Below are positions 22,088 through 32,634 of a DNA stretch of 64,000 bases, in pieces (positions within the stretch are counted from its first letter, which is position 1; the number at the start of each line of letters is the position of its first letter). Both the position numbers and the translations under genes were made by a program. The notes under the pieces are model-generated. The model ran no database searches. It worked only from the letters and a program-made list of their open reading frames with translations, and had not been told where the DNA came from. The DNA comes from Polytolypa hystricis UAMH7299 (Eukaryota; Ascomycota; Eurotiomycetes; Onygenales): the NCBI GenBank assembly GCA_002573605.1, contig PDNA01000032.1, positions 1 to 64,000 of the forward strand, in the 5' to 3' direction.

Positions 22088-23173
22088 CTACTCAGCGGTA
22101 TCCAGCTCATCATGGGCAGGAGGAGGAGAGTCTATGGGTACTATAGTGTAACGTCAGTGACCTGGTGGTACGCATTCAAACGGCAAGGCACTTACCTTTC
22201 CGATCATCGCCGTTGGTGCCGTTCTCTCTGTCCTCATCGCGCCTATCCCGATCATCCTTCGGTTCACGGTCTCGCTCACGTTCGCGGTCATCCGGGCTGC
22301 GGGAACGATCACGGTCGCGTCGTTCGTAGTCACGGTCACGCCGGTCATCCTTACGCGGAGAAAAGTCACCGCGGCTACGGCGAGGTGAAGGGGAACGAGC
22401 ACCACGTCGCGGAGGTGTACGATCGCGGCGAGCGTGACGATCACGGCCAGAATCGAAGCGCCAAGAGGCAGATGGGGGAGTGCGGGCCCACTGTTGACTG
22501 GTCAGCCAGCACTCAAATAACACGATATAGTTTGCGAGGACGCGTACCTCAATTTTCAATATGTCATCGCGGCCGATTCGCTTGTTGTGCATTTCATGGT
22601 AAGCATCATCAGCGTCACGGCGGCTCTCGTATTCTACAAACGCGAAACTGTTACTTAAAAGTTAGCTTATTATGGTCAACAACAGATGGGAATTCTGCAA
22701 CTTACAGACGGCTGGTCGCAGTTCGGGGGGCGGGAATGTCGCAGCGGACGAGGCGACCATATCTAAAAACATTGTTAGCTGCACTGCTAGTGGGACTTTA
22801 TGGGGCCACGGAAACGCAGTCTTCATGTGGAAGTGGCCACAAGCTGGGCTTGCACGGCGGGAGGCAAGAGGGAGATTGGTGTAAGGGTGTAGTTAACTTG
22901 GCAGGAACGCATCCCAGGTATAGTTTAGGATAGTTTTAAGGTCAGGGAGGACAGCGTGGATGTGCGGTCGGATGAGGTAGTCAAAAGAACGAGAAACGGC
23001 TTCGGCGTCTCGATCTTCGAGGGGGGATAAAGAAGAGGAAGGAGATCCGCACGATATCGGCAAAAGAGGGTATCCGCAGATGGGACATACCGTTCGAATT
23101 CGTAGGCTAACTCTCGAGCTCTGGTGCCATGACCGAAGCCCGTAACGTAGAGAGTAGTGCCGCTGCGAGACAT
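22088..23173 (-). CDS. SR-type splicing factor with one RRM
   Basis: Five exons, 23173-23091, 22762-22706, 22647-22548, 22490-22196 and 22131-22088, give 192 aa. An N-terminal RNA-recognition motif spans about residues 6-80. It has RNP2 L-Y-V-T-G-F and RNP1 within R-L-F-A-F-V-E-Y, then M-H-N-K-R-I-G-R-D near its end. The C-terminal half is a dense Arg/Ser/Asp repeat region (R-R-D-R-D-Y-E-R-R-D-R-D-R-S-R-S) as in SR proteins. The closest model I know is S. pombe Srp1. The first intron is long for this window (~330 bp) and exon 2 is 57 nt, an arrangement in which fungal SR genes often show regulated intron retention. The long plus-strand frame at 22112-22933 is its antisense shadow. Confidence 0.92.
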
Positions 23174-24152
23174 GTTGAGGCAACCAGTAAGCAGATTGAC
23201 ACCAGCACAGAGATACTACGTGACAAAGTGTTCTAAAATGGATGCAAAGATCCAACAAATAGGAAATGCAAAAGAAGGCCAGCTGCACAATAGATGGCGA
23301 TGAATGGAAAAGGAAGAAGGGAGATGGAGATGCGAGCAGTTGTTCTCCTTGCTTGGATAATGGACGAAGTTGAAGGGCTCAGCTTGACTTGAAGAAGTTT
23401 TGGCAGGAGGTGGCCGCTTACCTCAGCGACACTAGTGCTGGCGTTGTACTGTCGGTATCGTATTGTCATGACGTACGGCGTATGTGAGACTCCGAGCCGC
23501 GCCAAGCGCCTAGCGGCTGAAGTTGAGCCTGGCCCCATTTCAGCAGCCTTTCCGACCGAAGAAAATGAACTATGGGCATCCGACGACCCTCTCCACTCCT
23601 TTGTTTTCAATATCAGCAGCAATCGGGACGCCCATTGCTCGTTTCCTGCAAACGTTCATGTAATCGTTCGCAGCTTGAGGAACCCGACCTCTCCATTGTT
23701 ACCAAGTCAAACCTTGCGCCTCTACTCCGATCCGCTGACCGTGTCCTGCGCATTCGTCCATTTGACCCGACAGCCGATTGAAAGAATCCCCTCCGGCTTC
23801 CTTACTCTTCCACCCTACTTCTTCGCCAACTCCAGTCTCCGAATCTGCATACTATCCCTCGCAAGAGAAACCTGATTTAATCGTTTACCATCAGTCCGGC
23901 CCATGGCCTGTGCAGTGCTAAGAAACGTTTCCCAAAACTGTTACATCTCGCATTTCGTTCCCGCGCTACCATTGTTACTACCAAAGCTCGCCCATTCGGC
24001 GCAGGAAGAGCTACAGTGACATGTTCCTGATGAGAGCACATTTTCGGTAGTCCCATATCCCTCGCTCTTCTACCTTTGTGGAGCGATTTGTGTTGGTTGG
24101 TTGGAAGAGAGATTTCTGGTGGTGGGGAATCCTTGAATAAACACCACCCACG
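23174..24152. promoter_or_regulatory. Divergent promoter region (SR factor / mitochondrial carrier)
   Basis: Almost 1 kb between two divergent start codons. Open frames in it are not convincing. Probably promoters and long 5' leaders. Confidence 0.5.
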
Positions 24153-25491
24153 ATGAGCCTCGACCGCAGGGGAGAAGTAAATAAAGGGGATGCAGGAAGT
24201 AAATCTTCATCCTCTCTTCAAAAACTTACATCGTTATCCCCGAGTGGAGCTGAGTCCCAATCCAATGTAAGTTGCCGATCAAGGCTGTGTTTTACATTGC
24301 GTTTTTGCTGCCCGTTGAAATATTCATCTTTATCGGCCAGGTAACCCTCGCCAATCAGCCAGTTTCATTCCTCGCACACACGCGAAATAGAGTATCAGAA
24401 CCTGTTACTGCGGCATTTATTGCTGGTGGCGTGGCCGGTGCGGTATCGCGAACAATCGTTTCCCCCCTCGAGCGATTGAAGATTCTCCTTCAGATCCAAA
24501 GCGTCGGCAGAAATGAGTATAAATTGACCATTTCGAAGGCCCTGGTAAAAATATGGAAGGAGGAAGGCTGGAGGGGCTACATGAGGGGCAACGGAACCAA
24601 CTGCATTCGTATAATTCCATATTCGGCTGTCCAGTTCGGAAGCTATAGTTTTTACAAGAAGGTAAACTAAATGGGCCATTTTGCATCCTCTCAACTTAAA
24701 CCGTTAAATCCGCGCGGGACTCTCTTTGCTGACAACGATATCAGCTAATAGAGCCATATCCGGGTGCGGACCTGACGGCTTTAAACCGATTGTTCTGTGG
24801 GGGCGTTGCTGGCATCACCTCAGTCACCGTCACATATCCCCTAGACATCGTAAGAACACGGCTTTCTATCCAATCTGCATCGTTTGCCGATCTACGTAAG
24901 GGGCAGGACGAACGGCTCCCTGGAATGTACAAAACAATGCGCACCATGTATAAAACGGAAGGAGGGTTGATTGCTCTGTATCGTGGAATTATCCCTACAA
25001 TTGCTGGGGTTGCTCCTTACGTGAGTCCTTTTTCCTGAAACACTGTTGTCGTTATGATCTGACTCGATGTGTGAAGGTTGGGTTGAATTTTATGACGTAC
25101 GAGTCAGTGCGCAAATACTTGACACCCGACGGCGATCTCAATCCGAGTGCTTACCGCAAGTTACTTGCTGGGGCGATTTCAGGCGCGGTTGCGCAAACCT
25201 GCACATACCCTTTGTAAGACGATGCTCTCTTCCTCTATGTTCGTGGTCTCTAACTACTGCTGTAGTGATGTATTGCGCCGGCGATTCCAGATAAATACCA
25301 TGTCTGGGTTAGGGTACCAATACACCTCCGTGTGGCACGCTGTCAAAGTCATTGTTTCTCAAGAAGGATTGCGCGGTCTGTATAAGGGAATCGTGCCTAA
25401 TCTACTAAAAGTGGCCCCAAGTATGGCGAGTAGCTGGCTGAGTTTCGAGTTAACTCGAGACTTCTTCATCGGGCTTGGTGATAGTGACTAG
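24153..25491 (+). CDS. Mitochondrial carrier, YPR011C-like (APS/PAPS transporter type)
   Basis: Inner-membrane solute carrier. The yeast relative YPR011C moves adenosine 5'-phosphosulfate and PAPS. Five exons, 24153-24266, 24341-24661, 24745-25020, 25077-25213 and 25266-25491, give 357 aa. Three carrier repeats are seen, each opening with the P-x-[DE]-x-x-[KR] signature: S-P-L-E-R-L-K, Y-P-L-D-I-V-R and Y-P-F-D-V-L-R-R-R, the last rebuilt across an intron. The sequence A-F-I-A-G-G-V-A-G-A-V-S-R-T is very close to YPR011C. A ~55-residue Ser-rich N-terminal extension precedes the first helix. The substrate is inferred from the family. Confidence 0.92.
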
Positions 25492-25987
25492 GTGGCTGGG
25501 ACCGTCTTGATGTTTGTTCACTAGATGGTGAGTAGTTATATTATGTTCTTTGCAGATGTCCTCTTCGGATTGGAAGAGCAGGAAGATCTTAGATGACATA
25601 TCCTAGACGTAGTAGATAGATAGATAGACTGGGTCATTTCGTGAATAATATTTGGTTATATTGATAGATGCAGTTGACGCGTCCGATGAAGCCATGCAAA
25701 AGATGTAACTACCCCAAGTAAAGTATGCATAGTCTTATCCGTTCCAGCAGCTGGGAGACGTAGAGAACATGATACATCGCTAGGGTGGGCGAGGTTGGGC
25801 CAAGTGCCAGTTCCACTAGCGTTGCTGGTTGTAGTGTCGTCCCAAAAGGGTATAGCGTAGGGCTACACCCGCACACTCCTCCTCCAAAAATCAGCCAAAG
25901 GAATTTCTCACCTGAAATTGAACTTCACTAGGTGCGAACATCTAGGCTTTTTCGACAACACCCCGACACCCATCTACCGCAGCAGCC
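25492..25987. other. Tandem intergenic region, promoter of RPL18
   Basis: 3' UTR of the carrier gene, a short GATA-type tetranucleotide run at about 25614-25630, then the ribosomal protein promoter. No separate gene. Confidence 0.5.
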
Positions 25988-26808
25988 ATGGGTAAGTTGA
26001 ACTTGGACCTTCCGCTCTGATATCTGAGCAGGGCAACTGCCGACTCTATTCTCGACGATGTGATTCCCTAACGGTTTTTATAGGTATCGATTTGGACCAC
26101 CATCATGTGCGCAGCAGCCACCGCAAGGCGCCGAAGAGCGAAAATGTGTACCTCCTGCTGCTCGTAAAGCTCTACCGGTTCCTTGCTCGTAAGTTTGGAC
26201 TCAACAATTGAATCAGGGATGAAAAAAGTATTATTGGAGGACGCAATTTGCTGATTACGAGTTTTGTCGCGATTGATCCACAGGCCGCACGGATTCGAAC
26301 TTCAACAAGGTCGTTTTGCGACGACTCTTCATGTCCCGCGTCAACCGTCCTCCCGTCTCTCTCTCCCGGATCATAGCCACTGTCGGACCAAAGGGTGAGA
26401 CCGCTGAGGGAAAGACAGTCGTTATTGTGGGCACAGTCACCGATGACAACCGTCTCCTTAACGTTCCCAAGCTGTCCGTTGCCGCCCTACGATTCACCGC
26501 GACTGCCAGAGCTAGAATCGAAAAGGCCGGTGGAGAGACTTTGACCCTTGACCAGTTGGCTCTCCGGGCTCCCACCGGTGCCAACACCCTTTTGCTGCGC
26601 GGTCCTAAGAACGCTCGGGAATCTTTCAAGCACTTCGGCTTTGGCCCACACAGTGGAAAGGTTAGTTGGGATGATCTTAAGAGTTCAGCATTTGTTATTT
26701 TCAGTACTAACATAATTTTGTTTTTTCTAGAAACCGCGCGTGGAGAGCAAGGGCAGGAAATTCGAGCGTGCTCGTGGACGAAGACGGTCTCGTGGATTCA
26801 AGGTCTAA
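25988..26808 (+). CDS. RPL18: 60S ribosomal protein L18 (eL18)
   Basis: Structural component of the cytosolic large ribosomal subunit. Four exons, 25988-25991 (only ATG plus one base), 26084-26188, 26284-26660 and 26731-26808, give 187 aa, the normal eL18 length. The start M-G-I-D-L-D-H-H-H and the text L-L-V-K-L-Y-R-F-L-A-R-R-T, F-M-S-R-V-N-R-P-P and G-P-K-N-A-R-E-S-F-K-H-F-G are diagnostic. The C-terminus is the basic R-G-R-R-R-S-R-G-F-K-V. An intron right behind the start codon is a common layout in fungal ribosomal protein genes. Confidence 0.97.
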
Positions 26809-27138
26809 AAAAAAGGCTTATCATGTTTCTATGTGTAGGCGAGCGTTTAGTGGGAAATTCCAACCACATGATTTTTTATCGAAGGTTAACACACGGGGCG
26901 AATTATTTTACGGTTTTTTGTTGCTCCTCATGTCTTCCGTACCTTCCAAATGTCTGTATCCCCTATGGGCATCAATGACGAGTTTCTTTTAAAGATACTT
27001 AATCCATACGGATGAGTTCTGAGCGCGGCTGTTTCCAAGGATGGGACATGGAGAAAAAAAGTCCTTGGGTTTGTCCATTATTTCGTGTCTCCGGATTTGT
27101 CTAGGGAAAAAAGTTACATGGATCTTCATAACTCAACA
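26809..27138. other. Convergent intergenic region
   Basis: Short 3'-to-3' spacer of 330 bp. Nothing recognised. Confidence 0.5.
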
Positions 27139-28630
27139 TCATATCTCCAACTTCTGATGCTTCCACTTTTTACCCCCCTCTCCTTGAAAATAGTCCCCTG
27201 CCGCGTGTCCACCCCCACGAATTAGATATTTGTAAATGGTCAAACCTTCCAGTCCAACAGGTCCCCGTGAATGGATCTTGTTTGTGCTAATGCCAACCTC
27301 CGTTCCAAACCCATACCTCATGCCATCCGCAAAACGTGTGCTCGCATTCCAATAAACACCAGCGCTGTCAACGCCACTTAGGAACTGCTCTGCTGTTTGC
27401 CTAGAAGACGTCAATATGACATCAGTGTGTCCTGACGAATGAGTGTTGATGTGGTCAATGGCTAAATCGAGGGAGGATTGTTCAGAGGTTGGGATTATGG
27501 TTTTAATCGCCAGTATGAGGTCCAGAAACTCTTTCCTGTAATCATCCTCTGTCGCATCTTGTAGTAACGCTGACTGCGCAGGGGAGAAACTTTTCTGGAG
27601 TTCCTCTTTCGACGCTGCGTCACAACGTAGGACAACGCCGCGCGAAATTAGGCTCTCCGCTACTGATGGCAATAACGTGGAAAGGGCATCTTGATCCACC
27701 AAGAGTGTTTCTACCGCATTGCACGCAGCCGGGTAGTTGGTCTTTGCATCAGTTATGACCTTTGCAGCCATATCCGCTTCAGCATCCGAGTGGAGGTAAA
27801 TAGAGCAGATACCATCAGCATGGCCGAGGACAGGGATTTTCGTGTTGCTCTTAACATGGCGTACTAGGTCATTGGACCCTCGCGGGATGACAAGGTCTAT
27901 GTATTGGTCCTGCGCAAGAAGAGGGAGGATCGCATCGCGGGTCCTGACAAGCTGAATTGCGGCGTTGGGAACTTGGGTAGCAGCAATCGCCTCCGAGATG
28001 ACGTTGGAGATCGCAACAAATGACTCCGTGGATTCTTTGCCTCCTACTTTACGATTAGAAAGGAATGCATGATTTAGTTAGGTTATGAACATGCCTTTCA
28101 ATATAGCCGCATTGCCAGACTTAATTGCCAGGGCAGCGATGTTAACGATAACCTCCGGACGTGCCTCGAAGATTATGAGTAAAACGCCTATGGGGCAAGA
28201 GACCCTTTCAAGAATCAAACCATCGTCGATCAACGTCCGCATAGATATTTTGCCAACTGGGGGGAATCGTCAGCAGCCGTTCAATACATTGTGGATGTTG
28301 TTGCGCCACTACAAGTTGCTGTCACTTACTCGGGTCTTCCAAATCTCTAACATCAATAATCCCCTGTAGCATGTCTTCATACTTCCCCGGTGTCCTTAAG
28401 TCCAATCTTTTCAAAATGCTTCTGCTTAGGTCTCCATTCTCAGCAGCGATTGTAGCAGCCCTGACATCCCTTGCATTCGCTTCGAGAATGAAATCCTTTT
28501 GCTTTACCAAAGCAGAATGCAAAGCATCTAGGGCATCACTACGCGCGGGGGTTGAGAGGGTGGCTAGCTGGCGGGAAGCTATGGATGCAAGCCTGGCCGC
28601 CTCAGCGGGGGAAGAGTCTGTCAGCGACAT
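27139..28630 (-). CDS. PRO2: Gamma-glutamyl phosphate reductase (proline biosynthesis)
   Basis: Reduces gamma-glutamyl phosphate to glutamate semialdehyde with NADPH, the second step of proline synthesis. Three exons, 28630-28330, 28256-28095 and 28043-27139, give 455 aa. The aldehyde-dehydrogenase-like fold shows P-I-G-V-L-L-I-I-F-E-A-R-P-E, then K-S-G-N-A-A-I-L-K-G-G-K-E-S. The catalytic Cys lies in Y-P-A-A-C-N-A-V-E-T-L-L (about residue 262), and F-G-T-E-V-G-I-S-T and G-P-V-G-L-E-G-L near the end. Intron 2 (28044-28094, 51 bp) must begin with GC (AAAG|GCATGT) to keep K-G-G-K-E-S, so it is a GC-AG intron. An in-frame TTG upstream is not used; the start is the ATG of M-S-L-T-D-S. Confidence 0.95.
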
Positions 28631-29255
28631 CTGAGAGGAAACAGGAGCAGATTTGCGCAAGTGAAGTTCAGGCAGTCAATCAGTCAGTCAATCAGTCAGT
28701 CAGTCAGTCAGTCATCGACAACCTCCCGGACGAGCCCCACTAGAAAATTGGTGGTAGAGGGCTCATAATCTCCACGTGACTCTCCCGCAGTTGTGGGGGT
28801 GCTGGCGGTTGTTTATCTTTGACAAGCTAATCTACCCTAGGGAGGTACCTCCTACCTATCGCTGGCTATCAGGCACCACCTCGTCTTGTTCCCTCAACAA
28901 CTCCAGCTATCACTCACTCTAGTTTCAAGGCTGCACTACTTAATCGCAATCTGTTCCAGTCACCCGTTCTGGCCACAGTCACGAAATTAGCCGCAGGAGC
29001 TTCTCAACCCACTTAGCTGCTGCTACTGCTATCTCCATTTCAGCCTTCACGTCACGTCTCCCCTTCTCAAACACAAATCACACGGCACGGCTTAATTTCG
29101 CCTTTATCACACATTTCTCCCGCCGACAACAACTAGCTGCTGCATTCGAATGCTATCCTCGTAATCAGCCTTTGGGTGTGCTTAGTATCGCCTACTCCCA
29201 GCCACCCTCAGCTCTCAGAACTCCGTCCTTCTGTTCCATCTACACGGTCACCAAT
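28631..29255. promoter_or_regulatory. Divergent promoter region (PRO2 / CSN3)
   Basis: A 625-bp region between divergent starts, including a GTCA tetranucleotide repeat close to PRO2. The CSN3 side is pyrimidine-rich. No gene. Confidence 0.5.
28673..28714. repeat. (CAGT/CAAT)n tetranucleotide repeat
   Basis: Around ten CAGT units with two CAAT variants, 43 bp upstream of the PRO2 start codon, so probably in its 5' leader. Length polymorphism is likely. Confidence 0.85.
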
Positions 29256-31039
29256 ATGGCGGACCTCTTCTTACGCATGCTTGCGGCGGGCTCCGGCGTC
29301 CAAGCGACGCCGGAGACTGACTATGACCAAAGGCTTCAGCTCCTAACCGCTGAACTGCGGCAAGCCCCTCCTCAGAAGCTCGTGGCCGATATCCCTGGAA
29401 GAGGCAGCCTGTTGCAAGTTAGTTGTTCTCTACATTTTACAAAACCAATGCCGTCCGTGTCTCAAGGGAACTGCTTGCTAATTCCATTTGTTGTTGAAGG
29501 CACTCGATCCAGCCCAGCATTCATTGTCTTATCTTTTCGTCCTGCTAGCACATTTTCACGATTCTCAGCAAGCTACGAAAAAGTCATTCCCGGATACATT
29601 TCAAGCAGGAAGCGAGCTATGGTCCCAGTCGATGGCGTTGCTCAAAAAGTTTGATCCGATACAGGTCAGATATGCAGGTCATGAATTCAAGGAGCTCATT
29701 AGCATCGCAGCAAGGTCAGCTGAGATCGCATCAAGAGTGAGTGGCGGTACCCCTTTTCAAGCTTCTTCGTGCCTTCGCTGCTAACTTTGTAAAGCCACTG
29801 TTAGCAGTTTACCCAATCAGAGAGGCCATTCTCCGTCTCGACCCTCAGGGCTCGACTTTCACATCATTCCATTCCGACTTTTTGCGACTGTGTCTTCGTG
29901 CTCGATCTTACCTTCCCGCTGTCGCTGTCCTCGAAAAAGATATTTGCCATTTCCCTACTATAATAGACATGCCATTTCTCAGAAGATCGCAAAAACCCTT
30001 GACCGATGAAAGCCAGTCTAGTTCGCTTTATATAACGGCGTCATCCGGACTAGTTGGTAAGCTGAACTATCGTCATTACTTGGAGTATTTCCTTTTCGGC
30101 GGTATGATCTATCTGGGTCTTAAAAAATGGAATCAGGCGCTACACTTCCTCAGCATTGTGATCTCCGCACCCACGATCAGCTCTGTGAGCTTGATAATGG
30201 TTGAAGCTTACAAAAAGTGGACAATCGCTTGCCTTTTGGAACATGGGAAGGTATGGATTGTCCGATCTTTGGTTTTCAGATGGATAGTACTGAACCATGA
30301 GTAGTTATTACCCCTACCTAGAACAACAACTTCCACTGCCAAATCAGCATATAAGGCGCTTGCAAAGCCTTATGACGCCCTTGCAGAGGTCTTCACATCG
30401 GGATCTTTATCGAGGCTGCAGGCAGAAATTAGCGTTGGGCAACAGGTTTGGCATGCTGTGAGTAACTCCCCTTGTTCAACCAGCCTACTGCTGTCCAGAT
30501 TATATGCAGTTGGTACAATGCTAATCTTTTTTTTTATACGTGCCGACCAGGATAATAACAGCGGCCTTGTTCTACAAGTGCCACCGGCCTTCAATAAATT
30601 CTCCGTGTGTGCACTTGAGAGAACATTTGCAGCCTTGTCAATCCCGGATATTACTGCCAAGATAGATGTCGACAACGAAAACGCGGAAAGGTTTATCACC
30701 TCCCTTGTCATCACCGATCGACTACGGGCATGTCTTGTCCAGCCTAGCCAACGGTCACTACCAACCATATTGCGCTTTATATTGCCCCTATCCAGTTCCA
30801 ATGTTGCGTCTGAAGCCAAGTTCGAAAAGTCTCTGGAGGTACAAAAAGACCGATTGCGAAGCTTATTGCACAACTTACAGGACACAGACATCAAAATAGC
30901 ATTAGGACGTGATTATGTCGATTCCATGCGGAAGGCACCTAAGCGCAAGGATACAGACGATGGGGATGGAATGATCCCAGCTGGAACTCTCGGTGGCGAG
31001 CTGGGCTTAGATGAAGATATGATGGGCGATTTACACTAA
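29256..31039 (+). CDS. CSN3: COP9 signalosome subunit 3
   Basis: PCI-domain subunit of the COP9 signalosome, which removes NEDD8/Rub1 from cullins. Five exons, 29256-29417, 29500-29736, 29795-30250, 30305-30457 and 30551-31039, give 498 aa. The core text Y-R-H-Y-L-E-Y-F-L-F-G-G-M-I-Y-L-G-L-K and W-N-Q-A-L-H-F-L-S-I-V-I is characteristic. L-A-K-P-Y-D-A-L-A-E-V-F precedes the PCI region in the last exon. Exon 4 had to begin at 30305 (L-L-P-L-P-R-T-T-T); the later CTAG acceptor runs into a stop. The branch site TACTGAAC is well placed. The C-terminus is acidic with Gly/Met. The family name rests on remembered similarity to Aspergillus CsnC. Confidence 0.88.
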
Positions 31040-31468
31040 TGTTTTGTTTCATTGCGTCACCTTTCGAATCCTATCAAATAATTCGTTAAAAGGATCCGCA
31101 TTTCTCTTCACTTGTACGTAGCTACAACGGCTAGTCGAAGCGTGGATGAACACCCATTCTTCTTCCTGAGATTGTAGGATTTGTGATAAAACGTCTGTAT
31201 TGGGAGTATAATTCACACAAAGACGTTCAGTTAGCTAGGCATACAATTTGTGTGGTATAATCTAAAGGGGAAAAAGAAAAGCTAGGTCACACGGCGAGCT
31301 CATAAATGAGTGATATCTTTTTTAGTAAAGAAATTGGGCTCTCCTGCAAACACTTGCATATCGTGACATGAATTGCAAAAATCAGACCAAAAAAAATATT
31401 CACAGCGAAAAAAAATAAAGTTAAGTATTTTGAACCAAACGCCATGAGATTTGAGACCGCCAGATTAT
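31040..31468. other. Convergent intergenic region
   Basis: 3'-to-3' spacer of 429 bp, A-rich. No gene seen. Confidence 0.5.
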
Positions 31469-32194
31469 TCAAGTGGCCGGTGTAGGGGAGGTAGTAGATG
31501 TTGCGGGAATTTCGATTTTAGGTGTGGAAGCGCCTGAGAGGTCTGTCGTTGTCGCCTTGGGATTCTTTGTGTAATAGTTTGAGATTGCAGATTTGATCGC
31601 ATCCTCCGCGAGCATAGAACAGTGAACTAATGCAAAAAGTTATTAGTTTCCCCATGGTTTACAAATAGATATGGGATTTATAGGCTCTCCTTACGTTTGA
31701 CCGGAGGCAAGCAAAGTTCCTTCGCAATTTCCGTATTCCGAATCTTCCCAGCTTCTTCCAATGTCATCCCGCGAACCAACTCAGTAAGATAGCTGGAACT
31801 AGCAATCGCACTTCCGCATCCAAAGGTCTTAAACTTCACGTCGCTGATGGTGTTGTTATCTTTATCAACCCGGATCTGAAGTTTCATAACGTCACCACAG
31901 GCGGGCGCGCCGACGAGACCGGTACCGACATCGCCGTCGGTCTTTGACATTGAGCCCACATTTCTAGGATTGTTGTAGTGATCGAGCAGTGCAACAACAC
32001 AATTGTTAGCTAAAACACACGAGTATGCAAGAGAAACCAGGTAACTTATCTTTCTCGTGATAACTTCTCTTCGCGGGAAGAGTCACGGCAACCGGCGCAC
32101 GAATCCGTCCAAATACTGAAGCATATGGTCTAGCCGGGGCAGTCATGCGGAGCAATCCCGCGGCAGCCGCAGGAGAAAACACTCGACGGAACAT
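31469..32194 (-). CDS. ISU1: Mitochondrial iron-sulfur cluster scaffold protein
   Basis: Scaffold on which Nfs1/Isd11/frataxin build [2Fe-2S] clusters in the mitochondrial matrix. Exons 32194-32050, 31988-31695 and 31626-31469 give 198 aa. The first ~43 residues are an Arg/Ala-rich presequence. The three cluster-ligand cysteines are C79 (G-A-P-A-C-G-D-V), C106 (T-F-G-C-G-S-A) and C149 (L-H-C-S-M-L). The L-P-P-V-K chaperone-binding motif is at 142-146. The C-terminus carries a ~35-residue Thr/Ser/Pro-rich extension. To retain the conserved E-K-V-L-D-H-Y-N-N-P-R-N-V-G-S, intron 1 must be 31989-32049, beginning AT and ending AC. A GT-AG alternative (31964-32045) stays in frame but would replace V-L-D-H-Y-N-N-P-R by D-K. 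Confidence 0.93.
31989..32049 (-). other. Predicted AT-AC intron in ISU1
   Basis: 61-bp intron. On the coding strand it starts ATAAGTTACC, has TTTTAGCTAACAA as an ideal branch site, and ends TTGTTGCAC. The donor is GTAAGT with only the first G changed to A, and the last base is C instead of G. This is the paired A/C change known for U2-type AT-AC introns. No AG lies between the branch site and the AC end. Confidence 0.75.
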
Positions 32195-32634
32195 TATCGA
32201 TTAAAACTGTAGTGGTGGAGGTGAGAGTTGATAGCGGGGATTCGAATATAACACGGGCAAATAATTTGTCAATGACTTGTCGTGGAAAGTGTACGAATGT
32301 TGATGTTGGTCTAACGAAGTGTTGCGGATGGATGGTTCCCAGCTCTTTTTATCTCGTCATTGTAGACCGATTTCGCCTCTTGGCTAAGAGTGGAGATCAC
32401 GTGATATTAACCCCGAGGTCGGATTCGGGATTAGATTGGATTACAAAGCAACGACCACTTCTCCAACTCCTTACAAGTCTGAAAAGCACATCGACAAGTA
32501 TTCTGCACACAGCAATGTGAAACTAGTGGTGTTTTTATTATCATTACTATCTTCTAAATCTTAACAGCAGAGGCAGATCAGAGTAGCCTCAAAGCATAGA
32601 CACATAGTGGAAATCATAAAATCAGTATGTTAAG
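32195..32634. other. Intergenic region upstream of ISU1
   Basis: ISU1 promoter and the 3' UTR of the MIT-domain gene. No gene seen. Confidence 0.5.

Noticed and set aside
22112..22933. 273-codon plus-strand open frame
   Set aside because: It is antisense to the SR-factor exons; the Arg/Ser codons create a long open frame on the other strand.
30305..30340. CTAG acceptor at 30317-30320 for CSN3 exon 4
   Set aside because: It leads to a stop within a few codons; the upstream GTAG acceptor at 30304 keeps L-P-R-T-T-T in frame.
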